Part shown: positions 1 to 7,065 of the stretch, piece after piece
Layout of the letters: each line of letters opens with the position of its first letter
How positions within the stretch are numbered: the stretch's first letter is position 1
NCBI GenBank assembly: GCA_030833685.1
Contig: JAURGS010000128.1
Coordinates: 1-7,065, forward strand
Direction: 5' to 3'
DNA length: 7,065 nucleotides
Source: Rhodoferax sp.
Lineage (GTDB): Bacteria > Pseudomonadota > Gammaproteobacteria > Burkholderiales > Burkholderiaceae_C
Made by a program: the position numbers and the translations under genes
The notes under the pieces: model-generated
Databases searched by the model: none
What the model was told of the DNA's origin: nothing
The model's input: only the letters and a program-made list of their open reading frames with translations

Positions 1-1370
1 GGGGTGCGGTTTGGTGCCCGCCATGCAACCAGGTCAAGGCAACTGTTTTTAACCGACCCGACTTCATTGCCCGTAGCCAGGCATTTGTCCCGGTTTATGT
101 TGATGGCGACTCCCCGGGCGCCCAGAAAATAGGCGCACAGTTCAAAGTTCGTGGATACCCGACCATGATTTTGTTCAGCCCCGACGGATCTGAGCTCACG
201 CGGGTGCCGGGTGAAATTGATGTGCGCAAATACCTGGAGGTCCTTGACCTGGCCCTGCAGGCGCCCATGTCGGTCAAGGCATCTCTGGCGCTGTTTTCTC
301 AAGGGCAGCCCGATAAGCTGACGGCCAAGGCATGGCGGCAGCTGGCGTATTACGCCTGGGAACAGGACCAGGCCCAGTTGGTCAGCGCAGACAAATTGGT
401 CAAGACCTTGCGGGATCTGGCGCAAGGCTGCCCCGTGCAGGAGAGTGAAGCGGCCAATCGCCTCTTTTTGAAGTCTTTGGTGGTCACAGCGATGGAGTCT
501 GAGGCGCAGCCAGAGCCTGATAAGCAGGTTGATCGAATGCTGTCCCTGTTGAAGGATCCCCGGCTTACCCGCGAGAGCGCAGATGTGATCGGTAACTATG
601 CGGTTGATATCGTCAAGTTGATCACCCCGAAGGCCGGTCCAAAGCGAGATGAGTTGATCGCGGCGTTGAACAAGGCTTTGGAAGGCTTCGGCCAGGATCA
701 AACCCTGACGCGTGCAGACAGGCTCGGAAGCTTTGGCACCCGCTTGTCTTTAGCCAAGCACGTCAATGCAGAGGCCATCGACGCAGGCCTCAAAGAACAG
801 GTTCGTCAGGCTGCCAAGGCGGCTGACCGGGAGATCACCGACATCCACGAGCGCCAGGCTTTGATTCCCACGGCGGCGCACATGCTGGGCCAGGCGGGCT
901 TTGTTGATGAGTCTGATGCCATGCTCAAAGCGGAGTTGCCAAAAGCGGTTGCACCCTACTACCACATGCTGGTTTTGGCATCCAATGCGAAAGCGCGCGG
1001 GGATAAGAGCGAATCGGTCGATTGGGCCGAGAAGGCCTGGCAGGGGGCGCAAGGACCCGCCACGCGTCTGCAATGGGGAGCTGGCTACGTCTCGCGTCTG
1101 ATTGACGTAACGCCCAAGGACGTACAGCGTATTGAGGCTGCTGCCGCTGGGGTTATTGCTGATTTGCAACCGAGTGCCGAAACTTTTTACCATCGAAACC
1201 GGCGATCCCTGGAGCGCATGGGGCAGAAGCTGCAAGCCTGGGCAACGGCGCAAAAGCAAGCCCAGCTGGTGCAAAAACTGCAGACGCAACTCAATGGGAT
1301 ATGTGCCCAGCTGCCAGATGGTGAGGAGTCCACCGCGTCTTGTCGCGAGGTGTTCAAGAAGAGCTCCTGA
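1..1370 (+). CDS. Thioredoxin-fold protein with long helical C-terminal region (5' partial)
   Basis: The reading frame is open from the first bases (first whole codon at 3), so the gene begins upstream; the ATG at 165 lies inside the thioredoxin fold and is not the start. 455 residues are visible. Residues 4-8 are WCPPC, a CxxC redox site. It is followed by a beta strand ending in VYVDGD, then RGYPTMILF, in which Pro53 is the expected cis-proline, and then a G/E turn and a final helix to about residue 85. This pattern resembles the Thioredoxin_7 or DsbD-gamma type more than classical cytoplasmic thioredoxin. Residues 85-455 are mostly helical, rich in Ala, Gln, Leu and Lys, and TPR-like in feel, but I do not recognise the domain. 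Further cysteines are at 143, 434 and 447. A thiol-disulfide exchange role is likely; partner and location are unknown because any signal peptide lies outside the window. The annotated end may be a frameshift product (see 1325-1441). Confidence 0.85.
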   Translation, partial: GAVWCPPCNQVKATVFNRPDFIARSQAFVPVYVDGDSPGAQKIGAQFKVRGYPTMILFSPDGSELTRVPGEIDVRKYLEVLDLALQAPMSVKASLALFSQGQPDKLTAKAWRQLAYYAWEQDQAQLVSADKLVKTLRDLAQGCPVQESEAANRLFLKSLVVTAMESEAQPEPDKQVDRMLSLLKDPRLTRESADVIGNYAVDIVKLITPKAGPKRDELIAALNKALEGFGQDQTLTRADRLGSFGTRLSLAKHVNAEAIDAGLKEQVRQAAKAADREITDIHERQALIPTAAHMLGQAGFVDESDAMLKAELPKAVAPYYHMLVLASNAKARGDKSESVDWAEKAWQGAQGPATRLQWGAGYVSRLIDVTPKDVQRIEAAAAGVIADLQPSAETFYHRNRRSLERMGQKLQAWATAQKQAQLVQKLQTQLNGICAQLPDGEESTASCREVFKKSS

Positions 1371-1441
1371 GCGAGCTGCGGGCTAATGGCGACGCCGCCA
1401 GAGCCAACAAGTGGCCGCAATTTACCGAGGTTTTCAAATGA
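1325..1441 (+). other. Possible frameshifted C-terminal extension of the thioredoxin-like gene
   Basis: After the TGA at 1322-1324, the frame one base behind the upstream gene stays open to a TGA at 1439-1441, which overlaps the ATG of the S9 peptidase gene as ATGA. From about 1361 it reads like ordinary protein: EELLSEL, then a charged helix-like stretch, and finally ANKWPQFTEVFK. Joining the upstream frame at the two Lys codons (1356-1361) to this frame at 1361 gives a smooth sequence, CREVFKK followed by ELLSEL. That would need one base to have been lost near 1360, through a real mutation or a sequencing error, or a -1 ribosomal slip. I see no classical slippery heptamer at this place. The alternative is that this is a chance open frame of 38 codons in a short spacer and that the protein truly ends in FKKSS at 1370. 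Confidence 0.45.
1427..1430 (+). promoter_or_regulatory. Ribosome binding site that decides the S9 peptidase start
   Basis: GAGG lies 7 bases upstream of the ATG at 1438, the usual Shine-Dalgarno spacing. It lies downstream of the alternative GTG start at 1411, so it supports 1438 as the true start. The ATG at 1438 is also followed directly by a good signal peptide. Confidence 0.7.
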
Positions 1442-3450
1442 TCCGAAATTCAGCCTGTGGCCTGTTGGCGATTGCACTGTGGGCCCCGGTGTGGGCTGTT
1501 GCCGCTGCGTCCACGACCGTTGGGGGACCTGATCCCATCGTACAGCCAGACGCTCAGTTGAAGGCGCAAGGAATGCCGCCTGTTCGGCAGTCCCTGATTG
1601 ACGCCGTTCAACCTTACGCTGATTTTCGAGGGTTTGGATTCGTTGACTGGCATCCCAAACGCCTGGAAATGCTGGTTCGGCATCGCGCACCAGGCTCCCA
1701 GACAGCGCAAATTTTCCGCTTGCGTGGCCCAGGTGGTGCACTCGAGCAGGTGACTAACTTTGCGGAGCCTGTCTATGGTGCATCGTATGAGCCTCGGGAG
1801 GGCCGTTACCTGATCTTGAGTCGGGATACAGGTGGTAATGAGGCATCCCGGGTTTACCGGCTGGACTGGGCAAGTCAGGAACCTGTTTTGTTATCCGACC
1901 CGCAGATGCGCAGCAGTGCCCGCTGGACGCGGCGCGGAGATCGCCTGTTGATTGCATCATTACCCTTGGATCGCACCGCCAAGGGTGGTAGCAGAGAGCA
2001 GGTGGAAACTGTTTTGAGCTTCGTCGACCCCCTTAATCCCCAGGGACGCACCGAGTTCACACGCCTACCAGGCGGCGGCTGGAGCAGCTTTGTATTTCGA
2101 CCAGACGACCAGCAAGTCGCCGCCGTTCAGTACCGAACCGGCAGTGATTCTGACCTGGTTTTAATCGATGCCCAAACTGCAAAACCCAAACGTATCTTGC
2201 CGGCACCTGGTATGTCACCGGCCGGATTTTTCAGTCCTCGGTGGAGCTTGGACGGTCAGAAGTTGTTCCTGCTTACCAATTTGCATGGCGAATTCTTGCA
2301 ATTGGCGGTCTATGACATTGCCAAGGAAGAGCTGAAGGTATTGAGCCAGCACATTGCCTGGGACATTGAGTCTTTTACTTTGTCTGAGGACGGGAAATAC
2401 CTCTTGGCGGTCGTCAACAACAACGGTCGCGATGAGATGCGACTATTTGCTGCGGAAAGTGGCGCGGAGCTGCCCCGTCCAGAAATCCCGCAGGGCGCCA
2501 TGAGCGCTGGCATTTGGCATGAGACCCAGCATCAGCACTTTGCCTTCTCATTGAATTCACCGAAAAGCCCCGGGGATGTCTACAGTTACGAGGCTGGTGT
2601 AGGCGTTCGCAGGTGGACCAGCGCTTATGCAGACCCTCGTGTGAACGCGCAGCTATTTGTCAACCCTGAGTTGGTGCAGACCAAAAGTTTTGATGGCTTG
2701 CTTATCAGCGGCTGGCTTTTTCGGCCAGACCCCGCGAAGTTCCCAGGCAAGCGGCCTGTGTTGGTTGATTTCCATGGCGGACCCGAAGGGCAGTCGACGG
2801 TGCGCTTCATGGGCCGGTACAACTACTTAATTCAAGAGATGGGTATCGCCTTGTTGTTGCCCAATGTGCGTGGCTCGACAGGATACGGAAAGACTTTTTT
2901 GAACCTCGATAACGGATTCAAGCGGAAGGACTCGGTCAAGGATGGCGGCGCTTTTCTGGACTGGATTGCACGCGAGCCTGGCCTGGACGCCGCTAGAGTG
3001 GTGGTCAGCGGCGGCAGCTACGGTGGTTACATGAGTTTGGCCATGGCGGTCGACTACAGCCCTCAATTGCGCGGTGCAATTGATATTGTGGGCATCAGCA
3101 ACTTCGTGACCTTTCTCAAGAGCACTGAAAGTTACCGGCGTGATTTGCGACGCGCGGAATACGGAGACGAGCGGGACCCGCTGATGCGAGACTTTCAGGA
3201 GCGTATCGCTCCAGTGAATAACGCCAATTCGATTCGGGTTCCTTTGTTTGTCGTTCAAGGCAAGAACGACCCACGTGTGCCATACACTGAAGCAGAGCAG
3301 ATCGTTGGTGCTGTGCGTCAAAATGGGCAAGCAGTGTGGTACCTGCTGGCCGAAAACGAAGGGCATGGTTTTGCCAGAAAGTCCAACGCAGACTATCTTT
3401 TTTACTCCATGATCAATTTTTTAAAATCTACCCTTTTTGCACATCACTAA
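1438..3450 (+). CDS. Exported S9 family serine peptidase (prolyl oligopeptidase/acylaminoacyl-peptidase type)
   Basis: A 670-residue protein that hydrolyses peptide bonds in short peptides, as S9 enzymes do. Residues 1-24 (MIRNS, a hydrophobic core, then AVAAA) form a signal peptide, so it should act in the periplasm. Residues about 50-400 look like the seven-bladed beta-propeller that gates S9 enzymes, with repeated strand pairs such as GRYLILSRD, SPRWSLDGQKLFLLT and SEDGKYLLAVV. The alpha/beta-hydrolase domain follows, with HGGPEGQ from His446, NVRGSTGYG from 476, the nucleophile motif GGSYGG (Ser527), GKNDPRVP (Asp611) and EGHGF (His643). The whole triad is present and correctly spaced, so the enzyme should be active. 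The mature protein has no cysteine. Length is normal for the family. Start: ATG with GAGG upstream, preferred over GTG at 1411, which would put ten extra residues before the signal peptide. The exact cleavage preference (proline, acylated N-terminus or dipeptide) cannot be told from the motifs. Confidence 0.93.
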   Translation: MIRNSACGLLAIALWAPVWAVAAASTTVGGPDPIVQPDAQLKAQGMPPVRQSLIDAVQPYADFRGFGFVDWHPKRLEMLVRHRAPGSQTAQIFRLRGPGGALEQVTNFAEPVYGASYEPREGRYLILSRDTGGNEASRVYRLDWASQEPVLLSDPQMRSSARWTRRGDRLLIASLPLDRTAKGGSREQVETVLSFVDPLNPQGRTEFTRLPGGGWSSFVFRPDDQQVAAVQYRTGSDSDLVLIDAQTAKPKRILPAPGMSPAGFFSPRWSLDGQKLFLLTNLHGEFLQLAVYDIAKEELKVLSQHIAWDIESFTLSEDGKYLLAVVNNNGRDEMRLFAAESGAELPRPEIPQGAMSAGIWHETQHQHFAFSLNSPKSPGDVYSYEAGVGVRRWTSAYADPRVNAQLFVNPELVQTKSFDGLLISGWLFRPDPAKFPGKRPVLVDFHGGPEGQSTVRFMGRYNYLIQEMGIALLLPNVRGSTGYGKTFLNLDNGFKRKDSVKDGGAFLDWIAREPGLDAARVVVSGGSYGGYMSLAMAVDYSPQLRGAIDIVGISNFVTFLKSTESYRRDLRRAEYGDERDPLMRDFQERIAPVNNANSIRVPLFVVQGKNDPRVPYTEAEQIVGAVRQNGQAVWYLLAENEGHGFARKSNADYLFYSMINFLKSTLFAHH

Positions 3451-3451
3451 G

Positions 3452-4582
3452 ATGACTGAACAAAGGTTACGGATTTCCCTCGTCGTCGCCATCGTTATTG
3501 CACTGTTTGCCTTGGTCGCTTGTAACAGGCCAATGGCTGGCAAGCCGTCAGGTGATCAACCTAAGCCCGTTCTGCAACTGCAGGCGCAAGACCTGATTGT
3601 TGTTTCCGAGCAAAGTTTTTTAGTAGGGCCTTTGATTTCAGGCTCTATTGAGGCTGAGCGCGTCGCCGATATTCGCTCGGAAATTTCTGCGGTGGTCAAA
3701 GCTGTGAACGTGCGCGAGGGCGAAAGTGTTCGCAGCGGACAGCCTTTGGTGCGACTTGACGACGCCGCCATCAAAGACGCCATGTTGTCTGCTGGTGAGG
3801 CATTGCGCACCGCAGAGCTTGCCCTGCAGCAGTCTGAGCGCCAACTGCAACGGCTAAACGTTTTGCAGGCGTCCGGCATGGTCACATCGCTGCAAATGGA
3901 AGAAGCCCAACTGCGCAGCAACGCCGCGAGCAGCGAGCTTTTGGCTGCAAAGTCCAGGTACGCCCAGGCCGAGCAGCAGCTTGGTCGGACAGCGTCTGAT
4001 GCGCCCTTTGATGGTGTGGTGAGCAACCTGAAAGTGTCGGTGGGTGACACGGTTCAAGTGGGCAGGGAGTTGCTCAAGCTCATTGATCCGCAAAGCCTGC
4101 AGTTTGAAGGCTCTGTCTCCTCTGACTCTGTGTCGCAGATCAAGCCTGGCTTGGGTGTGCGTTTCACGGTAAACGGCTATCCTGAAACGATGTTTATGGG
4201 TCGTGTCAGCCGTATCCATCCAGTTGTCAGCAGCCTTCGCCAGGTTGCGGTTGTGGTGTCCTTTTCTGGCACGCAACGGCCCACCTTGAGTGGCTTGTAC
4301 GCCGAGGGTCAGATTGAATCTGCTGCCAAAAAAGTTCTCGTCATGCCGCCTGCCGCCCTCACTCGGGAGGGAGACTCGTATTACGCTTGGTGCGTGCAGG
4401 GCGATAGCTTGAAAAAAACGGCGGTGACCGTGGGTCGACTCGATCCCTTAGGTGTTGTGCAGGAGGTGGATTCGGGCTTGCAGCTTGGGCAGACTTGCCT
4501 TCGATTCCCCAACGCTGGGCTAAGCGATGGGCAAAAGATTTCGCGGCAGGCTCCTGTGGCAGCAACACAGGGCAAATCCTAA
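3452..4582 (+). CDS. RND efflux pump periplasmic adaptor (membrane fusion protein), lipoprotein
   Basis: A 376-residue HlyD/AcrA-type adaptor that bridges an inner-membrane RND pump and an outer-membrane TolC-type channel. The N-terminus (RLR, hydrophobic stretch, LVAC) is a lipoprotein signal with acylated Cys24. Two lipoyl half-motifs (residues 72-103 with VREGESVRSGQPLVRLDD, and 181-212 with APFDGVVSNLKVSVGD) flank an alpha-helical hairpin at about 104-180. The hairpin tip holds R134-x3-L138-x5-V144-T145, which matches the spacing of the R-x3-L-x5-I-S docking motif for TolC-type channels. A beta-barrel (about 213-292) and a membrane-proximal domain (to about 365) follow. Besides Cys24, the only cysteines are 314 and 349. 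Start: ATG at 3452 lies one base after the peptidase TAA and has no Shine-Dalgarno, which suggests re-initiation by coupling. A TTG at 3437 is possible but also lacks a ribosome site. Residue +2 after the acylated Cys is Asn, not Asp. Substrate unknown. Confidence 0.93.
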   Translation: MTEQRLRISLVVAIVIALFALVACNRPMAGKPSGDQPKPVLQLQAQDLIVVSEQSFLVGPLISGSIEAERVADIRSEISAVVKAVNVREGESVRSGQPLVRLDDAAIKDAMLSAGEALRTAELALQQSERQLQRLNVLQASGMVTSLQMEEAQLRSNAASSELLAAKSRYAQAEQQLGRTASDAPFDGVVSNLKVSVGDTVQVGRELLKLIDPQSLQFEGSVSSDSVSQIKPGLGVRFTVNGYPETMFMGRVSRIHPVVSSLRQVAVVVSFSGTQRPTLSGLYAEGQIESAAKKVLVMPPAALTREGDSYYAWCVQGDSLKKTAVTVGRLDPLGVVQEVDSGLQLGQTCLRFPNAGLSDGQKISRQAPVAATQGKS

Positions 4583-4594
4583 TTCCCCGCTAGC

Positions 4595-7065
4595 ATGGTA
4601 TTGTCAGATTTCAGTATTCGTCGGCCAGTTGCCATGGTCGTCGTGATCATTGGCCTGATGGCGCTGGGGCTATTGGCGCTCAAAAATTTGCGCGTCAACC
4701 AGATACCGGATGTGGAGCAACCAGTGTTGGTGGTGTCCATGGCTTACCCCGGTGCGTCGCCGCAGACAGTCGAGAGTGAAATCCTCAACCGCATCGAAAA
4801 GCCACTATTGAGTATTGCGGGGGTGTACCAGCTGCGATCGACTGCATCTGAAAGCAGCGCGCAAATTGTCATGATCTTCAATTTCAAGAAGAACATGATC
4901 GAGGCCTCAGACGAGGTCCGCAACGCGATTGCATCCATTCGCTACAAGCTGCCTGCTGAAATGCGTGAGCCGGTCTTGCGCCGGGTTGACCCATCCGCGC
5001 AGCCCATCATGCAGATGGCTTTGTCATCAGATCAACTCAGCCTTGCCCAACTGTCCAAAATCGCTGAAGACGATCTGGCCAATCGGTTTAGGTCGGTGGC
5101 CGGTGTGGCCGTTGTGAATGTTTCAGGTGGACTAAAGCGCGAGCTGAGTGTTTTGCTGCGATCGGCAAAGCTGCGTGAGTACAACCTGTCGACGGCTGAG
5201 GTGGTCTCAGCGTTGCAGCGTCAGAACCTGGCTGCACCCGTGGGGCGCCTGGTGGCTGATGTGCATGAGCAGAGTATTCGATTGATAGGCCGTTTGCAGA
5301 CCCCGCAGGAGTTCGAAGGCGTGGTGTTGCGCCGCCGTGGTGACGAGGTGATTCGCCTGGGCCAAGTGGCTGAAATTGCCGATGCCTTCGGTGAGGCCAA
5401 CGGTGCTAGCCTGCGCGATAACAACCCCAATGTGGGCTTATCGGTAATCCGTTCCCCCGATGCCAGTACGGTCTCTGTGGCTGCAGATATCCGCAAATTG
5501 GTGGATCAGATCAACAAAGAGTTACCTGCTGGTACCAAAGTGAAGGTGACGCGTGATGGGGGCGAGGAAGCACAAAGCAATCTGAACAATGTGACCGAGG
5601 CCTTGGTATTTGGTGCGATGCTGACAATTTTTGTTGTTTATGTATTTCTGAATTCTTGGCGTTCAACGGTTATCACGGCCTTGAGCCTGCCGACATCGGT
5701 GGTGACCTCTTTCATCGTGGTCTGGCTCAGCGGCTTTACCTTGAATTTCATGACCTTGCTAGGGCTGTCCTTGGCCATCGGCGTCTTGATTGATGATGCC
5801 ATCGTGGTGCGTGAAAACATTGTTCGGCGCATGGCTGAGGGCATTGATCGGGTCACAGCGGCCAGACAGGGGACTGATGAAATCGGGCTGGCAGTGACGG
5901 CCACCACATTTTCGATTGTTGCGGTTTTTATTCCTGTGGCTTTCATGGGTGGTGGAGCTGGAGAGTGGTTTCGCCCATTCGCACTAACAGTGGCCAGTTC
6001 GGTTTTAGTCAGTCTGTTTATCTCGTTTACCCTGGACCCTATGCTTTCAGCGTACTGGGGCGACCCCAGTGTCAATCGCACCGCAGAGTCAAGGCGTGTT
6101 TTGGGGCGGTTACTCGCGCGCTTTAATGTTTGGTTCGATCAGCGCGCCGATGGGTACGGTCATGTGATCAATTGGGCCTTGAAGCATCGTCGCTCGATGG
6201 CCTTGATCGCCGTTCTCAGCTTGGTAGGTGCGGTTGCCTTACAGGCCCGCTTCGGTGGTTCGAGTTTTTTACCAGTCTCCGATACCGGTACGCTTGCCGT
6301 GGACGTTCGCACCCCGCCGAGCACCAGCCTGAGTTATGCCCGCGCCAAGATCGAGCAGGGAGCGCGCATCGCCCATGGGCTGCCAGAGACACAGGCCACC
6401 AATAGCAATGTCAATAGCGAAGGCGGGCGCATCTATGTGGACATTGGCAAGAGCACGCAGCGTAAGCGAAGTGCTGCGCAGATCGCGGCCGACTTACGGG
6501 ACAGGCTGACAGCTCTGGTGGGTGCTGAATACGTGGTGATCGATGACTTGAATCAGGGCGCGCGCAAGCCAGTCCAGATTCAGTTCTCTGGGCCTGATCC
6601 GGTGCGCTTGCTCGACATCACGCGAGCCTATATGGCGCAACTGCGTGATGTACAAGGAGCTGTTGATGTTGGGCTGTCCGAGCAGGAAGCCAAGGACGAG
6701 CTGCAGGTCCATCTTCGTCCTGGGATTACGACCACATTAGGTTTGTCGGTTGCTGATTTGGACCAGACCTTGCGCGTGGCGTTTGCTGGCGTCGAGGTGG
6801 GCGACTGGGTTGACCCGTCTGGGGAGGCACGAGACGTGGCTATTCGCCTGCATCCGCAGGACCGACAGGACGCCCGCAATTTGAAGCAGTTACCCGTTTT
6901 GGTTGCAGGCACACTGCAAACCGTGCCGCTGGGCGATATCGCAGACATAAGCTGGGGGAAAAGCCCATCCAGAATTGGGCACCTCGACGGCAAGCGTACG
7001 GTTACTGTATCGGCCAATGTGCAGGGGCGATCAGCGGGTGAAGTGATCCAGGAGGCCATGGCACT
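4595..7065 (+). CDS. RND efflux transporter permease, HAE-1/AcrB type (3' partial)
   Basis: The frame is open from ATG 4595 to the window end: 823 codons of an expected roughly 1020-1050. The protein is a proton-driven inner-membrane pump that takes substrate from the periplasm or outer leaflet and works with the adaptor upstream. It opens with MVLSDFSIRRPVA, the usual start of this family, then TM1 (about 13-30) and NQIPDVEQPVLVVSMAYPGASP. The first porter region runs to about 332. TM2 is about 336-355, TM3 360-380, and TM4 385-405 with the two proton-relay aspartates Asp400-Asp401 in LIDDAIVVREN (AcrB 407/408). TM5 (about 434-452) is followed by FMGGGAGEWFRPF, then TM6 (462-484) with TLDPMLSAYW and TM7 (535-552). 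The second porter region starts with FLPVSDTGTL and is incomplete; TM8-12 and the relay Lys lie outside. No cysteine was seen in the visible part. It starts 12 bases after the adaptor stop, in the same frame, without a clear ribosome site. Drug or metal specificity cannot be judged, though the sequence is not CusA-like. Confidence 0.93.
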   Translation, partial: MVLSDFSIRRPVAMVVVIIGLMALGLLALKNLRVNQIPDVEQPVLVVSMAYPGASPQTVESEILNRIEKPLLSIAGVYQLRSTASESSAQIVMIFNFKKNMIEASDEVRNAIASIRYKLPAEMREPVLRRVDPSAQPIMQMALSSDQLSLAQLSKIAEDDLANRFRSVAGVAVVNVSGGLKRELSVLLRSAKLREYNLSTAEVVSALQRQNLAAPVGRLVADVHEQSIRLIGRLQTPQEFEGVVLRRRGDEVIRLGQVAEIADAFGEANGASLRDNNPNVGLSVIRSPDASTVSVAADIRKLVDQINKELPAGTKVKVTRDGGEEAQSNLNNVTEALVFGAMLTIFVVYVFLNSWRSTVITALSLPTSVVTSFIVVWLSGFTLNFMTLLGLSLAIGVLIDDAIVVRENIVRRMAEGIDRVTAARQGTDEIGLAVTATTFSIVAVFIPVAFMGGGAGEWFRPFALTVASSVLVSLFISFTLDPMLSAYWGDPSVNRTAESRRVLGRLLARFNVWFDQRADGYGHVINWALKHRRSMALIAVLSLVGAVALQARFGGSSFLPVSDTGTLAVDVRTPPSTSLSYARAKIEQGARIAHGLPETQATNSNVNSEGGRIYVDIGKSTQRKRSAAQIAADLRDRLTALVGAEYVVIDDLNQGARKPVQIQFSGPDPVRLLDITRAYMAQLRDVQGAVDVGLSEQEAKDELQVHLRPGITTTLGLSVADLDQTLRVAFAGVEVGDWVDPSGEARDVAIRLHPQDRQDARNLKQLPVLVAGTLQTVPLGDIADISWGKSPSRIGHLDGKRTVTVSANVQGRSAGEVIQEAMA

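Noticed and set aside
165..167. ATG at 165 as start of the first gene
   Set aside because: It falls directly after the cis-proline of the thioredoxin fold, and the upstream codons encode the WCPPC active site in the same frame.
1132..1386. Small + strand open frame beginning with a hydrophobic stretch (RLLPLGLLLI)
   Set aside because: It overlaps the thioredoxin-like gene in another frame, lacks a ribosome site, and its product has no further features of a membrane peptide.
1411..1440. GTG at 1411 as start of the S9 peptidase
   Set aside because: The ATG at 1438 has GAGG at the right distance and is followed at once by the signal peptide. The GTG would add ten residues before it.
750..1741. 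Two long minus-strand open frames (750-1289 and 1187-1741)
   Set aside because: They are antisense to the thioredoxin-like gene and the peptidase start, overlap each other, and their products show no motif.
2827..3366. 179-codon open frame on the minus strand
   Set aside because: It lies opposite the catalytic domain of the S9 peptidase, whose motifs are all intact. Its own product has no recognisable domain.
3437..3451. TTG at 3437 as start of the adaptor
   Set aside because: A rare start codon without a ribosome site, against an ATG at 3452 placed directly after the upstream stop, with a signal peptide of normal length.
3556..4276. Minus-strand open frames opposite the adaptor gene
   Set aside because: The + strand adaptor has complete domain structure here; the minus-strand readings look like shadows of its codon bias.
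5638..6081. 147-codon minus-strand open frame, with others at 5221-5496 and 6628-7059
   Set aside because: All lie opposite the RND pump frame, which is open throughout and matches the family at every expected motif.

Overview
The window is a stretch of four consecutive genes, all on the + strand and packed closely enough to be one transcription unit. Moderate-to-high GC with a G/C-leaning third codon position and the style of the proteins suggest a Gram-negative betaproteobacterium, perhaps Burkholderiales/Comamonadaceae. That placement is an inference from general appearance, not from a marker gene. The three proteins whose location can be judged (the peptidase, the adaptor and the pump) belong to the cell envelope, and the first is probably exported too.

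Layout: (1) 1-1370, the 3' part of a gene for a thioredoxin-fold protein. It has a WCPPC active site at the very start of the window and a long alpha-helical C-terminal region; the 5' end lies outside the window. (2) 1438-3450, a complete exported serine peptidase of family S9 (prolyl oligopeptidase/acylaminoacyl-peptidase type), with the full Ser-Asp-His triad. (3) 3452-4582, a complete lipoprotein periplasmic adaptor (membrane fusion protein) of a tripartite efflux pump. (4) 4595-7065, the first 823 codons of an RND inner-membrane efflux transporter of the HAE-1/AcrB type, running off the window end. No outer-membrane TolC-type gene, regulator, RNA gene, mobile element, repeat array or CRISPR was seen. 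There is no gene-free stretch longer than 67 bases.

Genes 3 and 4 form a standard adaptor-pump pair, with the outer-membrane channel presumably encoded elsewhere or downstream. Gene 3 starts one base after the stop of gene 2, so the peptidase and efflux genes are probably translationally coupled. The point most worth checking is the end of gene 1. The short gap before gene 2 stays open in the -1 frame, reads like protein, and ends in a TGA overlapping the gene 2 ATG (ATGA). This suggests that the thioredoxin-like protein once extended, or in relatives still extends, to position 1441 and that one base is missing near 1360. I saw no clearly new biological system. The link of a redox protein, a peptidase and an efflux pump in one unit is uncommon enough to note, but it is not evidence of a new mechanism.
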